Below, in pieces: positions 9,113-17,633 of a stretch of DNA of 64,000 nt. The number at the start of each line of letters is the position of its first letter. The stretch's first letter is position 1. The notes beneath the pieces were generated by a model. The model was not told the DNA's origin. It ran no database searches and was given only the letters and a program-made list of their open reading frames with translations. The stretch is from contig JADKHE010000005.1 in the NCBI GenBank assembly GCA_016721925.1, positions 186,001 to 250,000 on the forward strand, read 5' to 3'. A program made the position numbers and the translations under genes. This DNA comes from Candidatus Skiveiella danica (GTDB lineage Bacteria > Pseudomonadota > Gammaproteobacteria > Burkholderiales > Burkholderiaceae_C).

Positions 9113-9155
9113 AGCTGGAAATAACCATTTCACGCTGGGATTCGGCCAATTTCGT
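9099..9155 (-). repeat. Dispersed ~60-bp repeat, copy 2
   Basis: On the minus strand it reads ATCCCAGCGT, 16 bases, then GCTATGAAT and a GAAGC end. It lies between the MFS transporter stop and the methyltransferase start and forms the first codons of the methyltransferase. Confidence 0.7.
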
Positions 9156-9166
9156 TCGAAATTTCG

Positions 9167-10405
9167 TCAAAAGCAGCTCCACAGCTGGTCGGCCAGGTTC
9201 GTCATATGGCGCACGATGGCCGTTTCCTTGACCGGCAGGTTGATCAGCGCCGCGAACACGCCCAAGGCAATCGCGATGTACCAGACGATGTCGTAGCTGC
9301 CGGTGCGGTCGTACAGCACGCCACCCAGCCACACGCCCATGAAACTGCCGATCTGGTGGCTGAAGAAAACGAAGCCGCCGAGCATCGACAGGTGCGCCAC
9401 GCCGAAGATCTGCGCCACGATCGCGTTCGTCGGTGGCACGGTGGACAGCCACAGCAGCCCCATGACGCTGGCGAAGATGTACACGCTCACCGGTGTCAGC
9501 GGCGCCAGCAGGAACACGGTGATGGCGACGGCACGCGCGAGGTAGATGAACGCCAGGATCTTTCGCTTGGCCAGTTTCTGCCCCAGCACGCCGGCCGCGT
9601 AGGTGCCGAACACATTGAAGAGACCGATCAGCGCCAGCGCGTAGCTGGCCACCTGCGGCGACAGACCCTTGTCTTTCAGATAACTGGGCATGTGAACGCC
9701 GATGAACACCACCTGAAAGCCGCAGACGAAGTAGCCCGCCATCAGCAGCCGGAAACTGGGGTACTTGAAGGCCTCGCGCAGCGCTTGGGCGATGGACTGG
9801 TCGCGGTGCACCACGCCGCCATCGGCAAACGCGGGCTCGCGCAGCCCCCAGGCCAGGGGCACCATCAGCAAGGCGGCACCGCCCAGCAGCACCAGCGCCT
9901 GTTGCCAGCCGAACTGGCTGATCAAAAAGCCTTCCGTTGGCACCATCAGGAACTGCCCGAACGAACCGGCCGCTGCGGTGATGCCCATGGCCCAGGAACG
10001 CCGCTCGGCCGACACATTGCGCCCGATCACCCCGTAGACGACCGCATAGGTGGTGCCGGCCTGGGCGATGCCGATCAGCACGCCCGTGCTCAGCGCAAAC
10101 GTCAGCGGGGTGGCCGCATGGGCCATGCCGAACAGGCCCGCGGCATAGAACAGGGCGCCAGCGATGATCACGCGAAAGGCCCCGAAACGGTCCGCCACCA
10201 TGCCCGCGAAGATGCCGGCCGTGCCCCAAGCGATGTTCTGGATCGCGATGGCAAAGGCAAAGGTCTCACGCGTCCATCCCTGGGCCTGCGTGATGGGTTG
10301 CAGCCAGAGCCCGAAACCGTGGCGGATGCCCATGGACAGGGTGACGATGGCGGCGCCGCAGGCCAGAACCTGGGTGATGGAGAGGGTTTTCGCGGCAGAA
10401 TGCAT
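9167..10405 (-). CDS. MFS transporter
   Basis: This 412-residue inner-membrane protein has about 12 hydrophobic segments typical of the major facilitator superfamily. The motif after TM2 is MVADRFGAFRV, and TM1 contains SMGIRHGFGLWLQPI. It resembles the oxalate/formate and monocarboxylate porter group of MFS proteins. The substrate cannot be told from sequence. A long central loop carries charged residues near position 210. The ATG at 10405 is followed directly by TM1. A 149-bp spacer to the kinase gene carries nothing clear. Confidence 0.85.
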   Translation of the reverse strand: MHSAAKTLSITQVLACGAAIVTLSMGIRHGFGLWLQPITQAQGWTRETFAFAIAIQNIAWGTAGIFAGMVADRFGAFRVIIAGALFYAAGLFGMAHAATPLTFALSTGVLIGIAQAGTTYAVVYGVIGRNVSAERRSWAMGITAAAGSFGQFLMVPTEGFLISQFGWQQALVLLGGAALLMVPLAWGLREPAFADGGVVHRDQSIAQALREAFKYPSFRLLMAGYFVCGFQVVFIGVHMPSYLKDKGLSPQVASYALALIGLFNVFGTYAAGVLGQKLAKRKILAFIYLARAVAITVFLLAPLTPVSVYIFASVMGLLWLSTVPPTNAIVAQIFGVAHLSMLGGFVFFSHQIGSFMGVWLGGVLYDRTGSYDIVWYIAIALGVFAALINLPVKETAIVRHMTNLADQLWSCF

Positions 10406-10554
10406 TCGGTGACTTTACTCAATCCATAGTATCTTCGCCGCGCGACAGGCACCGGCTGAGTGAAGGCCTCTTACTATGTGACACTGAACAATGATTGACT
10501 ACTCTTGAGTTATCCCCTCTCAGGGCGCTCTTTCGCAGCTATCTCTTCAGTATA

Positions 10555-11969
10555 TTATTGCCGTTGAGCGGGGACCAAATGTGGGGCACGCAGCCTGGTT
10601 TGAGCAAGCTTTTGCAGATCCACTCGCGCCTTCAACCGGATCGCCAGCAGGTACAGGCCGCCGAACTTGCGTTGCAGCAGCATGGCGTCGGACGGCGGCA
10701 GTTGCCAGAAGTCGCGGTTCAGGCCCAGCTCGATGCCGCGTGCCCGCAGGCGCGGCAGGACATCGCTGGTGCCGAAGTCGTAAGGGCCTTCCAGCGTGAA
10801 AGGCTCGATGGCCAGCTCGCCCATGTCCAGGATGGTCTGGCGGTGATGGTCCTGCGTGGTGGCGTCGTAGTAGCCGATGGCCATGGCCGCCGTGTCCATC
10901 TGGCCCGGTCGCCAGCCATGGCGCCCTTCATGAGCCGGCGGAATTCATTGGCCATGCTCGCCTTGTAGGGGCGGGTGGCGCCGAAGTCGAGCAGGATCAG
11001 CTGGCGGGTGTCGGGCTCAAAGCGGTAGTTGGCAAAGTTGGGGTCGGTCTGCACCAGGCGGAACTCGAACAGCTCGCGCAGCAGCAGCGCGAACAGCAGC
11101 GTCATCACGCGGTCGCGCTCGTCCTGGGGCGCATCCGCCAGGGTTTCGATCGGCACGCCGCCCACCACCGACATCGCCAGCACGCGTGCGGTGGTCAGGT
11201 CGGCGTGCAGCTGCGGCAGCGCGTAGTCGGGCGCATCGGCCAGCAGCTCGCCGTAGCGGCTCAGGTAGCCGGCCTCGCGCAGGTAGTCGGCCTCGTCGTG
11301 CAGCTGGCGCTTGGCGTCGCGCAGCAGGGGTTTGATGTCCATCTCCTTGGGCATCAGGCCGGACATGCGGAACAGCGCGGCCACGTTGTCCACATCGCTG
11401 TCGATGCTCTCCACCACGCCGGGGTACTGGATCTTGATGGCCAGGTCGCGCCCGTCTTTGGTCTGCGCGCGATGCACCTGCCCGATCGAGGCCGCCGCCA
11501 TGGGGGTGTAGGAGAAATGCGTGAACCGCTTTTCCCAGCCCTTGCCCCACTGGGCGTCGAGCACGCCCTTGACCTGGGCCTTGGGCATGGCGCGGGCGTC
11601 CGAGCGCAGCCGCCCCAGGATCTCGGCCAGCGCGGGCGGCAGCAGGTCGCCGGATTCCATCGAGACCAGCTGCCCCACCTTCATCGCGGCGCCGCGCAGC
11701 TTGGCCAGCTGGTCGGCCACGCGGCGCGCATTGCCCGGCGTGAGCAGCAGGTCGCTCAGTTTCGGGCGGTTGCCCTGCGCCAGCTGGCGGGCGCCCTCGG
11801 CAACCATGCCGCCGGCAATGCCCGTGGCCATCCAGCCGAGACGGGCCAGCCGGGCGCCGCGACCGCCTGGCACGGCGAGGGTGGACGCGGGTGATTTCGG
11901 GGCGGCGGGGGTGCTATCGTCGGGCAAGCGGATGTCCTTGGTTCGTGCCGGCCTGGCCCGGACTGTCAC
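10555..11969 (-). pseudogene. ABC1/AarF (UbiB-like) atypical kinase, frameshifted
   Basis: The N-terminal frame (about 11969 to 10905) carries the ABC1 kinase signature: the KxGQ motif in AAMKVGQLVSMESGDLLPP, the Ala-rich loop MAAASIGQVHRAQ, AIKIQYPGV, and QTDPNFANYRF with LLDFGATR. The family continuation MDTAAMAIGYYDATTQD to the stop at 10555 is in another frame. One base appears missing near 10903-10906, in a GGGCC run. Rejoined, the protein would be 471 residues, normal for the family. It would be an ATP-binding protein linked to quinone or lipid metabolism. Whether the break is real or a read error is undecided. The start is a GTG at 11969. Confidence 0.85.
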
Positions 11970-12062
11970 GGCATGGACAGACGGCGGCGGACTCTGCCTC
12001 TATAAGGGGGCAGATGCGGGCCCTTTCAACGGCCCATTCATTACAACAGGAGATGGTTCCCT

Positions 12063-14486
12063 ATGCGCAAGACCCTGAAATGGATGGTGCTTGGTCTGCT
12101 GGCACTCGTCATCATGGCTGCCGTGGGCGGCTATCTGATGGTGCGATCGGCCGGGCACCCGAAGATTGACGGCGACCTGAAGCTGACCGGGCTCTCCGCG
12201 CCGGTCAAAGTGGTCCGCGACGAGCTGGGCGTGCCCTACATCACGGCCGCCAACACGCCGGACCTGCTGAAGGCCCAGGGCTTCGTCACCGCACAGGACC
12301 GGCTCCTGCAGATGGAACTGTTCCGGGCCACCTGGCGCGGCGAACTGGCCGCCACCTTCGGCCCCGATGCGCTGCCCAGCGACATCCGCATGCGCGTGCT
12401 GGGCATGCGCCGCAACGGCGACCGCCACGCGCTCAAGCTGGATGCGGCCTCGCGCGCCTACCTTCAGAGTTACGCGGATGGGGTGAATGCCTATGTCCAG
12501 GATCACCCCGGGGACCATCCGATCGAACTGAAAGCAGCCGGCCTGAAGCCCAGTGCCTGGAGCGTGGCCGACCTGGTGACGCTGGTGCATTTCATCCACT
12601 ACACCCATTCAACCAATTTCAAGGCCGAGATCGTGGGGCAGAAGCTGATCGACAAGCTCGGGCTGGCGCAAGCCAGGGAAATCATGCCGCTGACCGTGAA
12701 TCCCGATTGGGGCGCCAGGCCGGCGCCGGCGGGCGCCACGGCCAAGGCGGGTGGCGATGGCCTGCGACTGGGGGTGGACTGGGCGCACCTGTCGGTGGCC
12801 CCCGAAACGCTGAACCACCAGGGCCTGGGCTCCAACAACTGGGCCATCGGACCGAGCCGCTCGGCGTCGGGCAAGGCGATGGTCGTCAACGATCCGCACC
12901 TGGACAGCCGCATCCTGCCGGGCTACTGGTACCCGGTGGGCCTGTTCACGCCCGAGATCCAGGCCATCGGGGCGGCGCTGCCCGGCATGCCCGGCATCCT
13001 GGTGGGCCGCACCAAACACGTCGCCTTCGGTGTGACCAACGCCTATGGCGATGTGCAGGACGTCTACATCGAGACGCTGGACCCGAATGACAAGTCCCGC
13101 TACCTGCACGGCGGCAAGAGCACGGCCTTCACGGTGGTGGAGGAGACGATCCGCATCAAGGACAAGGCCGCGCCCGGCGGCCTGCGCGAGCAGCCGCTGC
13201 GCATCCGCTACACCGTGCACGGCCCGGTGATCAGCGACCACCCGGGCCTGGGCACCGGCGGCGACAAGATTCTGGCCCTGCGCTCCACCGACGCCGAGGT
13301 GCTGGCGCCGGTGCTGGGCATCGAGGGCCTGCTGACCGCGCCGGATGCCGCCGCCTTCGACCGCGAGGTGCAGAAGATCGACCTCATGATGTTCAACTTC
13401 GTGTTCGGCGATGACAAGGGCTCGATCGGCCACCGCGCCAGCGGCGCGGTGCCGGTGCGCGCCGGCGCCGATGGCAGCCTGCCCCGCGTGGCACCGGCCG
13501 ATGGCAGCGACGACTGGACCGGCTACATCCCCAAGGACCGCATGCCCGGCATGATCGATCCGCCGCGCGCCTGGGTCGGCACCGCCAACAACGACACCAC
13601 CCCCGAGGGCTACCCTTGGTACTACACCAACTATGTGGCGCCGGACTACCGCTACCGCCGCATCGGCCAGGTGCTGGGCAGTGCGAAGCAGATGACGGTG
13701 GACGACCAGTGGAAACTCATGATGGACGACCGCAACCTGCAGAGCGACCGCCTGCGCACCACCATCGTGGCCGCGCTGAAGGACGACCCCGCCCAGCGCG
13801 ACCTGGCGGCCCTGCTGGAGAAGTGGGACGGCGTGGACCGCGCCGACCAGGCGGCGCCGCTGGTCTACCAGGCGATGTACCGGGAAATTGCACTCGGCAC
13901 CTTCACGAACAAGCTGGGCGAGGACGCTGCCAAGGACATGCTGTCGACCTGGTATTTCTGGCAACAACGCTTCGACGCGCTGGTGGCCACGCCGGATTCG
14001 CCGTGGTTCGACAATCCCGAGACCAAGGACAAGCGTGAGAACCTGGCCGACGTGATCCGCGCCGCCGCGCCGCGCGCGCGCGCGAGCATCGAGGCCCTGC
14101 AGGGCAAGGACCTTGCGGCCTGGGCCTGGGGCAAGGCGCACACGCTGAGCTTTGTCAGTCCCCTGCGGCGCAGTGGCGCAGGGCAGGAGCTGGCGGGCGG
14201 TTTCACCGTGCAGCGCCCGGGCAGCGGCGAGACGCTGAACCGCGGCGTGTACGACTTCCAGAAGCCGTTTGCCGTCAATTTCTTCCCGTCGATGCGGGTG
14301 GTGGTCGATTTTGCCGATCCGGACAAGATCAATGCCGTGGTGGCCGGCGGCGTGAGCGAGCGCCATTTCCAGCCGCACCAGAACGATCAGGCGCGCATCC
14401 TGGTCGCGGGCGAACGCCGTTCGTGGTGGTTCAATCCGAAGCAGGTCGAGGCCCATGCAAAGTCGCGCGCCACGCTGTCGCCCTGA
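12063..14486 (+). CDS. Penicillin acylase family protein (Ntn-hydrolase)
   Basis: The protein is 807 residues with an N-terminal membrane or signal segment (about residues 7-27). It has the family layout of an alpha region, a linker and a beta region starting at the serine nucleophile in GLGSNNWAIGPSRSASGK. Upstream, DELGVPYITA and AQGFVTAQDRLLQME are typical alpha-chain motifs. Self-cleavage before this Ser would give about 260- and 545-residue chains. Relatives hydrolyse amides such as penicillins or acyl-homoserine lactones; the substrate here is unknown. AGGAGA at 12048-12053 is a good ribosome-binding site. Confidence 0.88.
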   Translation: MRKTLKWMVLGLLALVIMAAVGGYLMVRSAGHPKIDGDLKLTGLSAPVKVVRDELGVPYITAANTPDLLKAQGFVTAQDRLLQMELFRATWRGELAATFGPDALPSDIRMRVLGMRRNGDRHALKLDAASRAYLQSYADGVNAYVQDHPGDHPIELKAAGLKPSAWSVADLVTLVHFIHYTHSTNFKAEIVGQKLIDKLGLAQAREIMPLTVNPDWGARPAPAGATAKAGGDGLRLGVDWAHLSVAPETLNHQGLGSNNWAIGPSRSASGKAMVVNDPHLDSRILPGYWYPVGLFTPEIQAIGAALPGMPGILVGRTKHVAFGVTNAYGDVQDVYIETLDPNDKSRYLHGGKSTAFTVVEETIRIKDKAAPGGLREQPLRIRYTVHGPVISDHPGLGTGGDKILALRSTDAEVLAPVLGIEGLLTAPDAAAFDREVQKIDLMMFNFVFGDDKGSIGHRASGAVPVRAGADGSLPRVAPADGSDDWTGYIPKDRMPGMIDPPRAWVGTANNDTTPEGYPWYYTNYVAPDYRYRRIGQVLGSAKQMTVDDQWKLMMDDRNLQSDRLRTTIVAALKDDPAQRDLAALLEKWDGVDRADQAAPLVYQAMYREIALGTFTNKLGEDAAKDMLSTWYFWQQRFDALVATPDSPWFDNPETKDKRENLADVIRAAAPRARASIEALQGKDLAAWAWGKAHTLSFVSPLRRSGAGQELAGGFTVQRPGSGETLNRGVYDFQKPFAVNFFPSMRVVVDFADPDKINAVVAGGVSERHFQPHQNDQARILVAGERRSWWFNPKQVEAHAKSRATLSP

Positions 14487-14525
14487 CCCGGCTGCCTGAG
14501 GCGGTCAAGCCCGGTTCGCATCGTC

Positions 14526-15425
14526 ATGCCGGTCCTCCGAACGCCCGCCTTTCTGCCGCTGCTGGCATCCACGCTGGGGCTTTTCCGGCACCCGCGCCGG
14601 GGCCTGGATGATCCGGCCCAGCTGCCGCGCATTGAACGCGCGCTGGCGGGTGCCACGCTGGATCCGGCCTGGCTTGCGGCCTATCGCGGCAGCGTCGGGC
14701 TGTCCGATGGAGCTCGTCTGCCGCCGCTGGCGCTGCAACTGGCGGCGGCGCCCTTGCACATGGCCATCCTCGGCGACGCGCAGTTCCCGTTTCGCGCGCT
14801 GGGGCTGGTGCACCTGTCGCAGCGCGTGATCCAGACCCGGGCCATGGCGCCGCATGCCCCTTTTGATCTGCGGGCCTGCAGCGCGGATGCGCGCTGGGAA
14901 AAGCGCGGCATGAGTTTCGGCCTGGTGACCGAGGCGTGGTGCGAGGGCGAATGTGTCTGGCGCGGCGAGACGCGGGCGCTGGCGCCCGGCAAGTCGCTGG
15001 CGCCGGCTCCAGCGGCCGCGGCCGGCGCCACGGATGATCGGGGCGCAGCAATGCCGGCGTGTGACGAAGTCCTTCACGTGCCCGAAGCCACGGGGCGCCG
15101 TTACGCGGCGATTGCCGGTGACCTGAACCCGATCCACCAGCATGCGCTGCTGGCGCGCCTGTTCGGGTTCCGGCGAGCCATCGTGCATGGCACCTGGACG
15201 CTGGCCCGCGCGCTGGCCCTGGCGGAACTGCCGGGTCGCCCCGCGTTCACGCTGGAGGCGCACTTCCGCCGACCGGTGGAACTGCCGTCGGACATCCGCG
15301 TGCGGGCCTGGAGTGGGGCCGGCGCAGAAACGGGGAACCCTTCCGGCAGGCCGCGCCGGCTGATGGTGTCAGAGCCGCACACCGGCAAGACCTGCATCGA
15401 CATCCTGCTGGCCGAGTCGGCTTGA
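14526..15425 (+). CDS. MaoC-like hot-dog dehydratase domain protein
   Basis: The 299-residue product ends in a MaoC-type hydratase domain. Its active-site region reads YAAIAGDLNPIHQHALLARL followed by FRRAIVHGTWTLA, giving the Asp and His expected for enoyl-thioester hydration. The N-terminal half looks like a second, degenerate hot-dog domain, as in double hot-dog hydratases. It lies 40 bp after the acylase gene. It probably acts on acyl-CoA or acyl-ACP; the chain length is unknown. A short GC-rich palindrome follows the stop. Confidence 0.8.
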   Translation: MPVLRTPAFLPLLASTLGLFRHPRRGLDDPAQLPRIERALAGATLDPAWLAAYRGSVGLSDGARLPPLALQLAAAPLHMAILGDAQFPFRALGLVHLSQRVIQTRAMAPHAPFDLRACSADARWEKRGMSFGLVTEAWCEGECVWRGETRALAPGKSLAPAPAAAAGATDDRGAAMPACDEVLHVPEATGRRYAAIAGDLNPIHQHALLARLFGFRRAIVHGTWTLARALALAELPGRPAFTLEAHFRRPVELPSDIRVRAWSGAGAETGNPSGRPRRLMVSEPHTGKTCIDILLAESA

Positions 15426-15521
15426 GGCCCGGTCCGGGCCGCGGCGACGTCAGGAGGTCAGCTTGCCGGCCAGGCGGTCAAGCGGACGTCCGCCAGTCGT
15501 TTCCGGTTTCACCTCGCGGAT

Positions 15522-16559
15522 TCATGGGCCCGGTCGGACCGGACCCATGGGCATGGAAAACTGCTGGCTGAAGACGGTTTGCCCTGCGTTGGTGACCTGG
15601 TACTCCGCGAGATAGGTCCCGGCGGGCCAGCTGGCGCCGGGCCGCTTGCGCCCGATCAGGGTCAGAGTCTGGGCCTGGCCACGTTCCAGGGCCGTCAAGC
15701 GCTTCTCGGCGATGACAGTGCCGTCCGGCGCGCGCAGCACGATGCGGGCGGTGTCGCCTGCTTCCAGGCCGATCATCCGAACATAGGCGATCAGCGCCGG
15801 GCTCTGGGACGTCGGCGTGGCCTCGCCCGGTTGCTGGTTCTCGACTTCGGCCATCGACAACACCCGCTCGCTGAAGCCGTGGTTCAGCATCACCCGGCGG
15901 CGATAGACCAGCGCGGCGGCTGCGGTGTCGTCCCACAGCGTGGCGTCCGAGCTGCAGGCACCGGCGGACGGTGAGGGCGCAAACGGATCGACCGCCTTGC
16001 CGTTGTGGCGCACCGTCAGGTGCAGGTGCGGAAACTCGGTCAGGCCCGACAGGCCGACCCGGCCGAGCCGCTCGCCAGCGCGCACCGTCTGGCCACGGCG
16101 GACCGCGACGCTGCCTTGCGCGAGATGGCAGTACTGCGTCTCCCAGCCGTCGGCATGGCGCAGCACCAGGCCGTTGCCGCACTCCCGGTCCTTGACGGCT
16201 TCCTTGCCGGTTTCGCGGATCGACACGTCCTTCATGCCGTCGCGCACCCCGGCGACCACGCCGTCGGCGGCCGCCAGCACGGCCACACCGGCGCGCACCG
16301 CGGCCATCGACGGCACGCGGAAGTCGGTGCCGTCGTGCCCGTCGTAGCTGCGGGCGCCGCAGGCGTAGTCGCGCCAGGTGGACGACGGATCGTGGTCCAC
16401 ATAGTTCTGCACGAAACAGGTGTTGCCGGGCTGGCAGTCGATTGGCAGGGCCAGGCGCGGCGGCGTCTGGCTGCGCGCGCCGGCGGCTGCGAGCAGCAGG
16501 GCCAGCATCACCCCGGCGCCCAAGACGACTGCGTTTCGGATCAATGGCCGTGTTTTCAT
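15522..16559 (-). CDS. M23 family metallopeptidase
   Basis: This 345-residue exported protein has a signal peptide (about residues 1-30). Its LytM/M23 zinc peptidase domain carries the ligands HDGTDF and, later, HLHL in EFPHLHLTVRHNGK. GNGLVLRHADGWETQYCHL is the usual third segment. A C-terminal beta-rich region of about 130 residues follows and may bind peptidoglycan or a partner. It likely cuts peptide cross-links in peptidoglycan. The start codon touches repeat copy 3. Confidence 0.87.
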   Translation of the reverse strand: MKTRPLIRNAVVLGAGVMLALLLAAAGARSQTPPRLALPIDCQPGNTCFVQNYVDHDPSSTWRDYACGARSYDGHDGTDFRVPSMAAVRAGVAVLAAADGVVAGVRDGMKDVSIRETGKEAVKDRECGNGLVLRHADGWETQYCHLAQGSVAVRRGQTVRAGERLGRVGLSGLTEFPHLHLTVRHNGKAVDPFAPSPSAGACSSDATLWDDTAAAALVYRRRVMLNHGFSERVLSMAEVENQQPGEATPTSQSPALIAYVRMIGLEAGDTARIVLRAPDGTVIAEKRLTALERGQAQTLTLIGRKRPGASWPAGTYLAEYQVTNAGQTVFSQQFSMPMGPVRPGP

Positions 16560-16560
16560 G

Positions 16561-16616
16561 AAAAAAGTCGGCTTCCCCAGCGTCGGATGGTCACAATATG
16601 CTATGAAATCAGGACC
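16561..16616 (+). repeat. Dispersed ~60-bp repeat, copy 3
   Basis: It reads GGCTTCCCCAGCGT, 16 bases, then GCTATGAAATC and an AGGACC end. It occupies the space between the M23 peptidase start and the SDR stop and matches copy 4 most closely. Confidence 0.7.
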
Positions 16617-16661
16617 GAATATCGGAAGGGCCTGGCCTCATTGGCGGCCCCATCCACCTCT

Positions 16662-17567
16662 TCATTCCAGATACCGCACGCCCGTCAGCTCTTGCGACAC
16701 CGCCCACAGCCTGGCCGCCACCGCTTCGTCGCGCGAGCGGCGGCTGGAGCCGACCTTGCCTGGCGCCCCGCGCATCTCGCCCAGGGACTGCGGACCGCAA
16801 TAGTCGCCGCCCCGGATGTCGTCGCCCAATGCGGCGTACAGGGTGGGCTGCGCGCCCCCGCTGGCGGACTGGAAAACCAGCTCGGTCAAGGGGGCGAACA
16901 GCTGCACGGCTTTGGGCAGGTGCTGGAACAGATTGGTGGCGGAGACCCCGGGGTGCGCCGCCACCGACAGCGTGGCGCAGCCAGCCTTTGTCAGCCGGCG
17001 CTGCAACTCGTAGGCGAACATCAGGCAGGCCAGCTTGCTCTGCCCGTAGGCCAGGCGCTTGTCATATCGCCGGGTGGCATTCAGATCGTGGAAACGGATG
17101 CCGCTCCATTTGTGCGCCAGGCTGCTGAGGCTCACGATGCGCGCATTCGGGGTTTTGTTGATCAGCGGCAGCAGCAAGCCGGTCAGGGCGAAGTGGCCCA
17201 GGTAGTTGGCCGCCAGCTGGCTCTCGAAGCCGTCTTCGCTCAGCGTATAGGGCGGCATCATGATGCCGGCGTTGTTGATCAGCAGGTCCAGCGTGGCGTG
17301 GCGCTTCTTGTAGGCCGCGGCAAAGGCGCGGACCGACTTGAGACTGCCCAGGTCCAGCGTCAAGCATTCGATGCGGGCCTTGGGGTGCTGGGCCAGGATG
17401 GCCGCTCGGGCCGCGTCGGCCTTGGCGGCATTGCGGCACGCGAGCACGACGGTGCAGCCCTTGCCGGCCAGGGCCAGCGCGGTCTCGTAGCCCAGGCCGA
17501 TGTTGGCGCCGGTGACCACGGCGATGCGCCCCGACTGGCTCGGGGCCTGTTTCATGGTCCAGGACAT
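16662..17567 (-). CDS. Short-chain dehydrogenase/reductase
   Basis: This 301-residue Rossmann enzyme has the NAD(P) loop TGANIGLG, the NNAG motif in LLINNAGIMMPP and the catalytic YGQSK, with the Ser in IVSLSSLAHKW. Overall it resembles the retinol-dehydrogenase-like branch of SDRs. AAGGG lies 7 bp before the ATG at 17567. It follows the WS/DGAT acyltransferase on the same strand, so both may act on fatty alcohols or lipids, which is only an inference. Confidence 0.86.
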   Translation of the reverse strand: MSWTMKQAPSQSGRIAVVTGANIGLGYETALALAGKGCTVVLACRNAAKADAARAAILAQHPKARIECLTLDLGSLKSVRAFAAAYKKRHATLDLLINNAGIMMPPYTLSEDGFESQLAANYLGHFALTGLLLPLINKTPNARIVSLSSLAHKWSGIRFHDLNATRRYDKRLAYGQSKLACLMFAYELQRRLTKAGCATLSVAAHPGVSATNLFQHLPKAVQLFAPLTELVFQSASGGAQPTLYAALGDDIRGGDYCGPQSLGEMRGAPGKVGSSRRSRDEAVAARLWAVSQELTGVRYLE

Positions 17568-17633
17568 GGCGAAACCCTTGGCGGTGGAAATGCCCGACCT
17601 TATCGGATCGTGGATTCCGCCGGGCCTTGGAGG

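Noticed and set aside
12609..14456. A 615-codon frame antisense to the penicillin acylase gene
   Set aside because: No family features; it mirrors the real gene's codon bias.
15421..15440. GGCCCGGTCCGGGCC after the MaoC-like gene as a terminator
   Set aside because: It is a palindrome with a one-base centre and no T run, so it is not a convincing intrinsic terminator.
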